Source of the DNA: Spirochaetales bacterium
GTDB taxonomy: Bacteria > Spirochaetota > Spirochaetia > Sphaerochaetales > Sphaerochaetaceae
DNA: 6,786 bases
Assembly: GCA_028723145.1 (NCBI GenBank)
Contig: JAQYFM010000182.1
Location: 1 to 6,786, forward strand
Reading direction: 5' to 3'
Both the position numbers and the translations under genes were made by a program. Position 1 is the stretch's first letter. The number at the start of each line of letters is the position of its first letter. Positions 1-6,268 of this stretch are shown here, in pieces. The notes beneath the pieces are model-generated. The model saw only the letters and a program-made list of their open reading frames with translations, made no database searches and had not been told where the DNA came from.

Positions 1-258
1 ATGTATTATAAGACAACAGTAGATGGAGAGGATAAGGTTTGTGAAGCACTTAGAGAGTATGTAGCAAAATCCTATGATACAGGCAAAGCTGATGGAATTA
101 ATATTGGAAAAGCCGATGGCATAGCTGAAGGTACTGTTAGAACATTATTAAAGCTAGTTAATAGTGGAAATATTACACTAGACTATGCGATTGCTAATTC
201 TGGATTATCTAAAGATAAATTTAATTCTATTGCTGACAACTTAGGTTATAAACTCTAA
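1..258 (+). CDS. Rpn-family (PD-(D/E)XK) nuclease/putative transposase, C-terminal part
   Basis: The 85 visible residues resemble the C-terminal region of Rpn recombination-promoting nucleases. There is a segment around residues 2-20 (YYKTTVDGEDKVCEAL), then a helical stretch with glycine every fourth residue (Gly28, 32, 36, 40, 44; GKADG occurs twice), then a short helical tail that ends in a normal TAA. Family members are usually about 250-330 residues with the nuclease core at the N-terminus, so the catalytic part should lie left of the window. The ATG at position 1 is then probably an internal Met, although it could be a genuine internal start. No ribosome binding site can be checked because the upstream DNA is missing. 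Known Rpn proteins are DNA nucleases; some work as toxin-antitoxin pairs in phage defence, with the C-terminal domain made separately as inhibitor. Whether this copy is intact is unknown. Family assignment is from motif memory, not alignment. Confidence 0.72.
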   Translation: MYYKTTVDGEDKVCEALREYVAKSYDTGKADGINIGKADGIAEGTVRTLLKLVNSGNITLDYAIANSGLSKDKFNSIADNLGYKL

Positions 259-268
259 AATCAAAATT

Positions 269-299
269 TCCCTATCTAGGCTATCTTTCTAGATAGGGA
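269..299. terminator. 11-bp perfect hairpin after the Rpn gene
   Basis: Positions 269-279 pair perfectly with 289-299 (core CCCTATCTAG / CTAGATAGGG), leaving a 9-base loop. The hairpin starts 10 bases after the Rpn stop codon. On the plus strand it is followed by ATATAAAAACC rather than a T-run, so it is not a textbook intrinsic terminator. On the minus strand the bases after the stem are AATTTTGATTTT, which is somewhat T-rich, so it may also stop readthrough from the right. It could instead be an RNA 3'-end stabiliser or a repeat linked to this gene family. Confidence 0.55.
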
Positions 300-402
300 T
301 ATAAAAACCAAATATTTCAGTCTCATGGTATGAAAAATATGATTTTAAAAAAAATTAAACCATCTGTAATTATGTTTTACACATAAAAATAAATTTTACC
401 AT

Positions 403-416
403 CTATTCGAAAATAG
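403..416 (-). terminator. weak hairpin after the outer-membrane protein gene
   Basis: Read on the minus strand this is CTATT-TTCG-AATAG, a 5-bp stem with a TTCG tetraloop. It lies 8 bases after the stop codon of the 425-934 gene and is followed by a T-rich stretch (ATGGTAAAATTTATTTTTATG). The stem is short and AT-rich, so termination here is only plausible. Confidence 0.3.
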
Positions 417-424
417 CTTATTAA

Positions 425-934
425 CTAGAAGGTATAACCAATAGCAATTCTTGGAAGTGGAATTGTTAAATCAAGGTAAGCCTTTGTCTCACCATTTCTA
501 AATTCAGCAAGGTAAATTTCTGTACCAGTAGAAATAGCAAGATACATTTTAGATGTAAGATCTAAATGTAATGATGCACTTACATCAGCTCCAAGAGACC
601 ATGTTGATGATTTAACATTAATTCTAGGACCTGCAGAAACTAAAAGCTTTGTAGAATTACCAACCTTAGTTTGGAGTACATAACCACCTCCAACGACAAA
701 GCTATTACCTGTTAAATCTGGTGCAAATACTAAATTAAAGCCATTCTTACCATCAAAAACAACATTTAAGTTTAAATCAGTTTTTGCATTGAACTTAACA
801 TTTCCTGTATTTCCCTTATAGTTTAAGGAAATATCAGTATTTTGAACGCCAAGCTCAAGCTTCATCTGAGTATTAGCTGCAAATACCGGAAGTGTTACGA
901 TTAAAAGTAATAAAATAGTAATGATTTTTTTCAT
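425..934 (-). CDS. small exported outer-membrane beta-barrel-like protein
   Basis: The product is 169 residues from the chosen start. Residues 1-19 form a typical Sec signal peptide: MKK, a hydrophobic core rich in Leu/Ile, then a VFA site before Ala20. There is no lipobox Cys. The mature part (about 150 residues) alternates polar and hydrophobic residues in repeated short stretches (for example 24-30, 53-60, 79-88, 96-107, 112-126, 130-144 and 152-168) and ends in aromatic Phe (IAIGYTF). This is the pattern of a small, perhaps eight-strand, outer-membrane barrel. I do not recognise a named family and assign no activity. An upstream in-frame ATG at 944-946 would add four residues (MEKE), but only the ATG at 932-934 has a well-placed Shine-Dalgarno (GGAG, six bases upstream), so I prefer the shorter form. 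The gene is divergent from the cupin gene, with 118 bp between them. Confidence 0.72.
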   Translation of the reverse strand: MKKIITILLLLIVTLPVFAANTQMKLELGVQNTDISLNYKGNTGNVKFNAKTDLNLNVVFDGKNGFNLVFAPDLTGNSFVVGGGYVLQTKVGNSTKLLVSAGPRINVKSSTWSLGADVSASLHLDLTSKMYLAISTGTEIYLAEFRNGETKAYLDLTIPLPRIAIGYTF

Positions 935-940
935 TTCTTT

Positions 941-944
941 CTCC
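941..944 (-). promoter_or_regulatory. ribosome binding site deciding the start of the beta-barrel gene
   Basis: On the minus strand GGAG lies six bases before the ATG at 932-934. The GGAG overlaps the upstream in-frame ATG at 944-946, which itself is preceded by AATCCCC with no purine-rich site. This favours the downstream start. Confidence 0.6.
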
Positions 945-967
945 ATGGGGATTATTCTAGCTAAAAA

Positions 968-997
968 AATATATTATTCAACCAAATAGTTACACAA
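968..997 (-). promoter_or_regulatory. candidate promoter for the beta-barrel gene
   Basis: On the minus strand TTGTGT (992-997) and TATATT (968-973) are separated by 18 bases and lie upstream of the 425-934 gene. Each box differs from the sigma-70-type consensus, and in such AT-rich DNA a chance match is easy. On the plus strand a TTGACT at 1002-1007 could be a -35 box for the cupin gene, but I see no good -10 box at the right spacing. Confidence 0.25.
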
Positions 998-1052
998 TAA
1001 TTTGACTTATTGGCACATTTGTTAAAAAATCATAGTTATTGGAGAATTACCT

Positions 1053-1400
1053 ATGATTAAGAAAAAAGAGGATATGATTATCTCAAAAATAACAAAAATG
1101 AGAGATGGTAACGGAGATGTAATTAAAAATGAAATATTGGGAAACCTTGATATGGCTAAACATGCAAGAATGTTCTCAACTTTCACCTTAAATAAAGGTT
1201 GTTCAATTGGCTATCATACACACATTAAGGAAACCGAGTATTACTATATTCTCTCAGGAAATGGTGTTGTTAGCGAAAAAGATGGAGATAAAGAGGTGAA
1301 AGCTGGTGATATCGTAATTACTGGTGACCAAGAAAGTCATGCAATAAGAAATGATAACGAAGAGCCATTAGTCCTCTTAGCTATTATTATCCTCGATTAA
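1053..1400 (+). CDS. small single-domain cupin protein
   Basis: The product is 115 residues with one cupin fold. Motif 1 is complete: G49-x5-H55-x-H57-x4-E62-x6-G69 (GYHTHIKETEYYYILSG region), giving the two His and one Glu metal ligands. Motif 2 is recognisable: G85-x5-G91 ... H96-x3-N100, where H96 is the fourth ligand; the usual Pro and second Gly are replaced by Gly91 and Gln93. There is no signal peptide, so it is cytoplasmic, and a divalent metal ion is expected. Small cupins of this size include sugar isomerases, dioxygenases and ligand sensors, and the sequence does not decide between them. The start is supported by GGAG eight bases upstream (1041-1044); a second ATG at 1074 lacks this. 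The gene stands alone: divergent from the barrel gene and convergent with the acyl-CoA synthetase. Confidence 0.85.
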   Translation: MIKKKEDMIISKITKMRDGNGDVIKNEILGNLDMAKHARMFSTFTLNKGCSIGYHTHIKETEYYYILSGNGVVSEKDGDKEVKAGDIVITGDQESHAIRNDNEEPLVLLAIIILD

Positions 1401-1405
1401 GTATT

Positions 1406-1428
1406 TTGGAGGGCAAGGTGCCCTCCAA
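1406..1428. terminator. GC-rich hairpin shared by two convergent genes
   Basis: TTGGAGGGC (1406-1414) pairs perfectly with GCCCTCCAA (1420-1428) around a 5-base loop. It fills most of the 30-bp gap between the cupin stop and the acyl-CoA synthetase stop, so it probably ends transcription from both sides. Neither strand has a clear T-run after the stem (CATTAG on plus, AATACTTAA on minus), which is atypical for an intrinsic terminator. The strong stem in otherwise AT-rich DNA still argues for a 3'-end role. Confidence 0.65.
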
Positions 1429-1430
1429 CA

Positions 1431-3326
1431 TTAGTACATTGATTTAATTTCATTCTCATATAGCTTTGCAATTTGAAACCTTTTAATTTCCTGCTTACTA
1501 CTTAACTCTTTATTAATCTCAAAAGATTTCTTTAAAAGAGTAAATTTGTAGATTTGTTCAAAGCTCTTAAAGCCATTTTTAGAACTTACTCTTTCTCTAA
1601 TTTCATTCTCGATTAAAGAATGAACTTCAGGGAGAGAATAGATGTCCTCACGAGAGATGTAATAGATTTTATTTTGCTTCAAGTAATATTCTATTGCTTG
1701 GATAGAAGGTACAATTAAAGCTCCAAGATATTTTTGGTCCTGACCAACTACTACACTAGATTCTATGTACTCACTTTCATTTAAAGCTGCTTCAATTGGA
1801 ACTGGTTCAAGATTTTCCCCACCAGAAAGAACAATAGTATCTTTACTTCTTCCAACTATGTGATACTCACCATCGTATGTCCAAACTGCAAGGTCACCTG
1901 TATTAAAGTATCCATCCTTGTCAATTACCTTACTTGTTAAATCTGGTCGCTTGTAGTAACCAAGCATTACTTGGTCACCTTTAATGTGTAACTCGCCCTT
2001 TTCACCAGGCTTACAGAGTTCTCCTGTTTCAAGAGAGATAATCTTGATATCAACATTACCATATGGAATCATGGTACCAGGTCTTCTCTTTGTCCATGCT
2101 CTAATACCAATTACAGGAGCAGTTTCTGTTAAACCATAGCCATCAACTAAGTTAATTCCAATTGAATTGAAAAAATCATCAATTTGTGGTGATAGTGAAC
2201 CACCTCCACTAATACCACAAGTAAAGTTTGTTCCAAGCTTAGTTTTTATTTGTGAGTAAACAAGTTTATCACCAAGCTTATATAGTGGTTTTAAGAAAAT
2301 AAGAGGAATTATTGATGTTGTAATCTCAACAAATCTATTTCTCTTTGTGTACTTTCTTGTTAAACCATGGTACATATTGCTGTACTTGTAGTGCTTATCC
2401 GCAACCTTAACAAAGAAATCAAAAGCAATCTTTTTAATTCCACCTTCTTTCTTCATTTGAGCATAAACAGCACTCTTAACACTTTCCCAAATACGTGGAA
2501 CAGAACCCATGAAATGTGGATTTATTCTCTTTAAATCCCCAAGCATGATTTTTCCAATAGGCTTGGAGTAACAAATTGTTGAATCAAGATATATGATTAT
2601 ATACTGTATTATTCTTTCAAAGGAATGCCAAACAGGAAGTACACTTAACCAACGTTGTCTAGGAGCTGTTGGGAAATGAACAGAATCAATATTTTTAATA
2701 ATTCCGTCGAAGTTTCCCTGGCTTAGCATTACCCCCTTTGGTTCACCTGTTGTTCCACTTGTAAAGATTACAGTTGCAAGGTCACTTTCCTTTAACTCGT
2801 TAATTGATTTAATTAACTCTTTATCTTCACTTCTCTTAAATTTTTCAATTAACTCCTTGTAAAAGTAAATATTTACATCATTTTCTTTTGCAATATCATC
2901 TACCTCTACAATTAACTCATCATCTAATACAATTAGATTCTTTAAAGCAGATAAAGACTTTCTTACAGATAGAACTTTCTTAAGTTGATCCTTGTTTTCA
3001 ACAATAGCAGTCTCTGCCTCAGTTGCCTTTAAAATAAACTCAACTTCACTAGCTGTACTATCACGTCCACGAGGAACATCAGCAGCTCCTAATGACATTA
3101 TTGCTAAGTCTGAAACAATCCAAGCAGATCTATTATCACTAATTAATCCAACTAAGCTTCCTTTTTTAACACCAAGACTTCTTAAAGCTGCAGCAAAGGA
3201 ATGAACTAATACTCTTACTTCACTGTATTTAAAATCAATAAATTTACCAGTTTTATCTTTTTCCATTAAAAAGATGTAATCACCAATTGTTTGACACTTT
3301 GTTTCAAATAAAAATGGAACAGTCAT
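1431..3326 (-). CDS. long-chain fatty acid--CoA ligase (AMP-binding acyl-CoA synthetase)
   Basis: This 631-residue ANL-superfamily enzyme activates a fatty acid with ATP to an acyl-adenylate and then transfers it to CoA (or possibly ACP). Length and motifs fit the FadD15/FAA1-type synthetases. The phosphate-binding loop FTSGTTGEPKG is at 188-198, PVWHSFER at 231-238, YGLTET at 397-402, the YFNTGDLA aspartate motif at 473-480, and the hinge motif GRSKDTIVLSGGENLEP at 492-508. There is no signal peptide; the enzyme is expected in the cytoplasm or at the inner membrane face. The C-terminal A10 region reads ELSSKQEIKR (607-616); compared with the common ELTPTxKxKR pattern, the usual catalytic Lys position appears to be Glu613, with Lys611 and Lys615 beside it. 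The start is supported by GAGGA four bases before the ATG. It has its own promoter-like region, behind the terminator of the gene upstream. Chain-length specificity cannot be read from sequence. Confidence 0.92.
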   Translation of the reverse strand: MTVPFLFETKCQTIGDYIFLMEKDKTGKFIDFKYSEVRVLVHSFAAALRSLGVKKGSLVGLISDNRSAWIVSDLAIMSLGAADVPRGRDSTASEVEFILKATEAETAIVENKDQLKKVLSVRKSLSALKNLIVLDDELIVEVDDIAKENDVNIYFYKELIEKFKRSEDKELIKSINELKESDLATVIFTSGTTGEPKGVMLSQGNFDGIIKNIDSVHFPTAPRQRWLSVLPVWHSFERIIQYIIIYLDSTICYSKPIGKIMLGDLKRINPHFMGSVPRIWESVKSAVYAQMKKEGGIKKIAFDFFVKVADKHYKYSNMYHGLTRKYTKRNRFVEITTSIIPLIFLKPLYKLGDKLVYSQIKTKLGTNFTCGISGGGSLSPQIDDFFNSIGINLVDGYGLTETAPVIGIRAWTKRRPGTMIPYGNVDIKIISLETGELCKPGEKGELHIKGDQVMLGYYKRPDLTSKVIDKDGYFNTGDLAVWTYDGEYHIVGRSKDTIVLSGGENLEPVPIEAALNESEYIESSVVVGQDQKYLGALIVPSIQAIEYYLKQNKIYYISREDIYSLPEVHSLIENEIRERVSSKNGFKSFEQIYKFTLLKKSFEINKELSSKQEIKRFQIAKLYENEIKSMY

Positions 3327-3351
3327 TATATCCTCATAAGTTGTAAGTAAT

Positions 3352-3374
3352 TGACATATTTAATATTTTTGTCA
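3352..3374. promoter_or_regulatory. operator-like palindrome upstream of the acyl-CoA synthetase
   Basis: TGACA (3352-3356) and TGTCA (3370-3374) are inverted arms 13 bases apart, in the synthetase leader between the candidate -10 box and the start codon. A repressor bound here would sit at or just after the predicted transcription start. Beyond the 5-base arms the symmetry is imperfect, and no regulator family is assigned. Confidence 0.35.
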
Positions 3375-3380
3375 GAAAAG

Positions 3381-3409
3381 ATAATTACAAATTATAGATA
3401 TTTTGTCAA
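3381..3409 (-). promoter_or_regulatory. candidate promoter for the acyl-CoA synthetase
   Basis: On the minus strand a perfect TTGACA (-35; 3404-3409) is followed 17 bases later by AATTAT (3381-3386), matching four of six bases of the -10 consensus. A perfect TATAAT also occurs at 3391-3396 but is too close to that -35. The site begins immediately after the T-run of the preceding gene's terminator, as expected for an independent transcription unit. Confidence 0.5.
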
Positions 3410-3410
3410 T

Positions 3411-3443
3411 AAAAAAAATAACCTCACCTAAAACTAGATGAGG
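3411..3443 (-). terminator. intrinsic terminator of the nucleotidyltransferase gene
   Basis: In minus-strand RNA, 3443-3422 folds into a 9-bp stem (CCUCAUCUA with UAGGUGAGG, including one U-G pair) around a GUUU loop. It is followed by UUAUUUUUUUUA (3421 down to about 3410). Stem plus U-run makes a classic Rho-independent terminator, 21 bases after the stop codon. It separates this gene from the acyl-CoA synthetase downstream. Confidence 0.87.
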
Positions 3444-3464
3444 CAAGAAATTAATTATAATGTA

Positions 3465-4376
3465 TTATTTTTCCCAAAGTTTTTCAGGATAGTAGCCTTC
3501 AGCAATCTTCTTTCTAAGCTCGTCAACTACAATCTTCTTATCTTCTGGGTATGTCATACCAAACCATCTTTCCTGGCTAGTAAGTACCTTAATAGTACCT
3601 TCACCATCTTCAACCATCTTACCAGCGCCATTAGGAAGTAAGCATTCAGCCTTTGGAGCTGTAATATTATCTCTCTTGAAAGCTTCCCAATATGGGACGA
3701 AGGAATCAAATACCTTTGGTGTGAAGCCAAAGAAGTTCATTGAAACAATTTCTTTACCTGTTAAAGTCTCATCGCCTCTATCGAGGTGTGAAACAATACC
3801 ACCATCAGCTGTATATTCAATCTTAGTATTTTCTTCCATTGTAACGAGCATGCCGTTATTAACTTTACAAATACCACGAGAAACAGAACCGGACTTACTC
3901 ATTGTATTTTCAAGAACATAACCAACCATTGCATGTTCTGTTGAATCGTTATCAAGCTTGGAAAGATAAGCACCAAGATCTTGGTATGCTGTTCTACCAT
4001 AGTAGTCATCTGCATTAACTACTGTAAAAGGTGTCTTAACTGCATCTTTAGCACAAAGTAATGCATGAATTGTACCCCAAGGTTTTGCTCTGCCCTGGCT
4101 CTTTGCAAGTTCTTCTGCTGTTAGTAAGCTATCTAATGACTGGAATACATATTCAGCATCCATGTTTCTTGCAATTCTATCGAAAAGTCTCTCTCTGAAA
4201 TCCTTCTCAATATCCTTTCTAATTATAAAAACAACTTTGCCATAACCACTGTTTTTTGCATCAAAAACACCGAAATCTAAGAGTGTTTCATTGTGCATAC
4301 CTACAGCATCAATCTGCTTTACACCGCCATAACGGCTACCCATACCTGCAGCTAATACCAAAAGAGTTGGCTTCAT
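3465..4376 (-). CDS. sugar-phosphate nucleotidyltransferase-like protein
   Basis: This 303-residue cytoplasmic protein has the N-terminal signature of the NTP-transferase (GT-A-like) fold: LVLAAGMGSRYGGVKQ at residues 6-21, where the Gly-rich loop and Arg/Lys bind the nucleotide triphosphate. PWGTIHALL at 99-107 fits the base- and sugar-contact region, and NADDYYG at 121-127 is the expected Mg2+-binding aspartate motif. Known relatives join a sugar 1-phosphate to NTP, giving an NDP-sugar and pyrophosphate. This particular subfamily (MGSRYGGxKQ, about 300 residues) is commonly annotated only as a nucleotidyltransferase, so the substrate is unassigned. Glucose-1-phosphate uridylyl/thymidylyltransferases are more distant alternatives. 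The start is supported by AAGGAG about ten bases upstream. The gene is single, with its own terminator, and is divergent from the ABC importer operon. A sugar kinase partner is not in the window. Confidence 0.82.
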   Translation of the reverse strand: MKPTLLVLAAGMGSRYGGVKQIDAVGMHNETLLDFGVFDAKNSGYGKVVFIIRKDIEKDFRERLFDRIARNMDAEYVFQSLDSLLTAEELAKSQGRAKPWGTIHALLCAKDAVKTPFTVVNADDYYGRTAYQDLGAYLSKLDNDSTEHAMVGYVLENTMSKSGSVSRGICKVNNGMLVTMEENTKIEYTADGGIVSHLDRGDETLTGKEIVSMNFFGFTPKVFDSFVPYWEAFKRDNITAPKAECLLPNGAGKMVEDGEGTIKVLTSQERWFGMTYPEDKKIVVDELRKKIAEGYYPEKLWEK

Positions 4377-4505
4377 TATAAGTTTTCTCCTTCCATGTTT
4401 TTATTTACTTATGATATGTTACAACCTTTATGGTAAAAAAGACAGTATAAAAGGTAAAATTATTTATTAAGATATAATTATATTACACTAAAAAATTACC
4501 AATAA

Positions 4506-4538
4506 AAATATTACGTTATCTTTTGTTTCGTAATATTT
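4506..4538. promoter_or_regulatory. 10-bp perfect inverted repeat upstream of the ABC importer operon (candidate operator)
   Basis: AAATATTACG (4506-4515) is repeated inverted as CGTAATATTT (4529-4538), with a 13-base T-rich spacer. It lies 57 bases before the preferred start of the first permease and overlaps the only promoter-like boxes I can see for that operon. A dimeric repressor or activator site is the simplest reading. As RNA it could also form a stem-loop, but it has no following T-run, and a terminator just upstream of an operon would make little sense. Confidence 0.5.
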
Positions 4539-4552
4539 ATATATATTATAAA
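4523..4552 (+). promoter_or_regulatory. candidate promoter for the ABC importer operon
   Basis: TTGTTT (4523-4528) and TATAAA (4547-4552) are 18 bases apart. If real, transcription would start near 4559. That would leave a leader of about 37 bases before the ATG at 4596 but none before the TTG at 4560. Both boxes are imperfect and the region is very AT-rich. Confidence 0.3.
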
Positions 4553-4595
4553 GATTTAATTGACTATAAAGCAAAAAATCATTATCCTTCCAAGC

Positions 4596-5450
4596 ATGCG
4601 TAAAAAAATAGTAAAACCATATCTTTATATACTTCCAGCATTATTGCTTGCTATAGTATTTGTTTACTATCCTTTTATACGCTCAGTAATATCATCATTT
4701 TTCAATATATCTATTAAAGGTAAACTTAATTCATTTTGCGCCATTGCTAATTACAAGGATTTATTTACAGATGAAGTTTTTTATTTATCACTTAAAAATA
4801 CTTTTATCTTTATGGTAATGTTTGTGCCTTTAAACACACTCTTTGTGATAACATTAGTAGTTCTTACAAGAAGAAAAAATCGATTATCAAAAGTTGCAGA
4901 AACAGTATTCATGCTCCCAATGACAATTGGCTTATCAAGTGCAGCATTACTATTTAAATTCATGTTTAATGAAACAAATGGTGTTATAAATTCTCTACTT
5001 CACTTAGATATTTTATGGTCAAGCAAAGCACTCCCTGCTCGCTTTAGTTTAGTTTTTTTAGGAATCTTTCTTGATATTTCAATTGATTATCTTCTTCTTT
5101 TAAGTGCATATAGAAATCTTGATAAAAGCCCAATAGAAGCAAGCATGGTAGATGGATGCACTCCATTTCAAGTGTTTTTATACATCAAGCTTCCACTCCT
5201 TCTACCAACTCTTTCCTTTATTGTATTTATTGCAATTAAAGATGCACTATTAATTTGTGCACCAATAATGGTAATGACAGAGGGAGGCCCTGCAAGAAGT
5301 ACCCAAACTATTGTTTATTACTACTATCTATCAGCATTTAAGAACTCTGCATTTTCAAAAGCAGCAGCAATAAGCACATGTGTATTTATTATTGCAGCAA
5401 TAATTTTAACTATCTATAAACGCTTTGAAAAAATGAGGATTACATATTAA
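4596..5450 (+). CDS. carbohydrate ABC transporter permease, UgpA/MalF type
   Basis: This 284-residue inner-membrane protein is one of two permeases of a binding-protein-dependent (CUT1-like) sugar importer. Hydrophobic segments lie at about 8-28, 68-90, 104-122, 150-171, 200-226 and 253-273, giving the six spans usual for the family. The cytoplasmic EAA loop that docks the ATPase is at 181-200 (E181-A182, D186-G187, then I197 and LP at 199-200). TEGGP (228-232) followed by the YYYY..AF stretch is typical of UgpA-like permeases. The start is uncertain: TTG at 4560 would add 12 residues directly after an in-frame stop, and neither start has a strong Shine-Dalgarno. I prefer ATG 4596 because MRKKIVKPYLYILPA is the usual N-terminus of this family. 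It overlaps the next gene by one base (TAATG), which indicates translational coupling. Confidence 0.9.
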   Translation: MRKKIVKPYLYILPALLLAIVFVYYPFIRSVISSFFNISIKGKLNSFCAIANYKDLFTDEVFYLSLKNTFIFMVMFVPLNTLFVITLVVLTRRKNRLSKVAETVFMLPMTIGLSSAALLFKFMFNETNGVINSLLHLDILWSSKALPARFSLVFLGIFLDISIDYLLLLSAYRNLDKSPIEASMVDGCTPFQVFLYIKLPLLLPTLSFIVFIAIKDALLICAPIMVMTEGGPARSTQTIVYYYYLSAFKNSAFSKAAAISTCVFIIAAIILTIYKRFEKMRITY

Positions 5451-6256
5451 TGAAAAAGCTTATAAATGTTTTATTAATAGCAATGATATTAATCATGGTC
5501 TTCCCATTCTTTTATGCAATATCAGCTTCTTTTTTCTCAGCTGCAGACTTCACAACATATCCAGCTAAAATACTTCCAAGTAAACTAAACTTTTCAAATT
5601 ACTTGAAGGTTTTTAATCATAAATACTTTACTACTTACCTAGTAAATTCAATTATTACAGGTTTTAGTGGAACTCTTTTAAGGCTTATTATTGCTTTTTT
5701 ATCATCCTATGCTTTTTCTCACTATAAATTTAAAGGAAAAGATTTTCTTTTTAGCATACTAGTATTAACCCTATTTATTCCATCAGACTTATTGCTAGTT
5801 GAAAACTATATAACTATTCAGCGCCTCAAATTAACAGATACCTATCTGGGAATTATTTCAACGAGTCTACTTGGAGCAAGTCAGATATTTATTTTAAGAC
5901 AATTTATGCTCACAATTCCAAAAGATATTTTTGAAAGTGCATTACTAGATGGTGCTTCAGATAGAAAATATATTTTTTCTATTTTACTTCCACTATCAAA
6001 AGCTATTTTAGTAACACTTTCCTTACAAAGCTTTGTGAATATTTTCAATTCTTATCTTTGGCCTTTGCTTGTTACAAATAAGCCAAAGATGAGAACAGTC
6101 CAGGTAGGAATTACAATGTTAGGTTTTTCAGAGAGCCTTAGCTACGGCCCTACTCTTGCGGCAATAATCTTGTTATTTATCCCTTTTACAATACTCTTCA
6201 TAATCTTCAAGAAAAGTATTTTGAAGGCACTTGAGAGGGGATACTTATATATTTAA
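5450..6256 (+). CDS. carbohydrate ABC transporter permease, UgpE/MalG type
   Basis: The second permease (268 residues) pairs with the preceding one to form the inner-membrane channel. Hydrophobic spans lie at about 7-27, 64-88, 98-117, 133-150, 183-205 and 235-255. The family hallmark ILRQF is at 148-152. The EAA loop is at 161-181 (FESALLDGA, then LLP). The stretch NIFNSYLWPLLV at 197-208 matches the W-x-PLLV segment of UgpE-type proteins. A GAGG lies 11 bases before the ATG inside the end of the upstream gene, and the start codon shares its A with the upstream TAA. The stop is 12 bases before the binding-protein start, so the three genes are one operon. No ATP-binding subunit is seen here; many such importers borrow a shared MsmK/UgpC-type ATPase, which I infer but cannot show. 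Confidence 0.92.
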   Translation: MKKLINVLLIAMILIMVFPFFYAISASFFSAADFTTYPAKILPSKLNFSNYLKVFNHKYFTTYLVNSIITGFSGTLLRLIIAFLSSYAFSHYKFKGKDFLFSILVLTLFIPSDLLLVENYITIQRLKLTDTYLGIISTSLLGASQIFILRQFMLTIPKDIFESALLDGASDRKYIFSILLPLSKAILVTLSLQSFVNIFNSYLWPLLVTNKPKMRTVQVGITMLGFSESLSYGPTLAAIILLFIPFTILFIIFKKSILKALERGYLYI

Positions 6257-6268
6257 TAGGAGGATAAA

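Noticed and set aside
1..258. A complete small 85-residue gene starting at position 1
   Set aside because: The residues match the C-terminal end of a much longer family, and the window simply begins at this codon, so a truncated view is more likely than a complete small gene.
259..424. A mobile-element end or small RNA gene between the Rpn gene and the barrel gene
   Set aside because: Apart from the two hairpins described, I found no terminal inverted repeats, target duplication or promoter-terminator pair.
944..946. Upstream ATG as start of the beta-barrel gene
   Set aside because: No Shine-Dalgarno precedes it, and the GGAG overlapping it is ideally spaced for the ATG at 932-934.
2992..3204. 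70-codon open frame on the plus strand
   Set aside because: It lies wholly antisense within the acyl-CoA synthetase, whose motifs are intact, and its translation shows no recognisable domain.
3438..3641. 67-codon open frame on the plus strand
   Set aside because: It starts inside the terminator stem and runs antisense through the end of the nucleotidyltransferase gene; no domain or ribosome binding site supports it.
3676..3921. 81-codon open frame on the plus strand
   Set aside because: Antisense shadow of the nucleotidyltransferase coding region with low-complexity composition and no motif.
4781..4963. 60-codon open frame on the minus strand
   Set aside because: Antisense to the membrane-spanning part of the first permease; no independent evidence.
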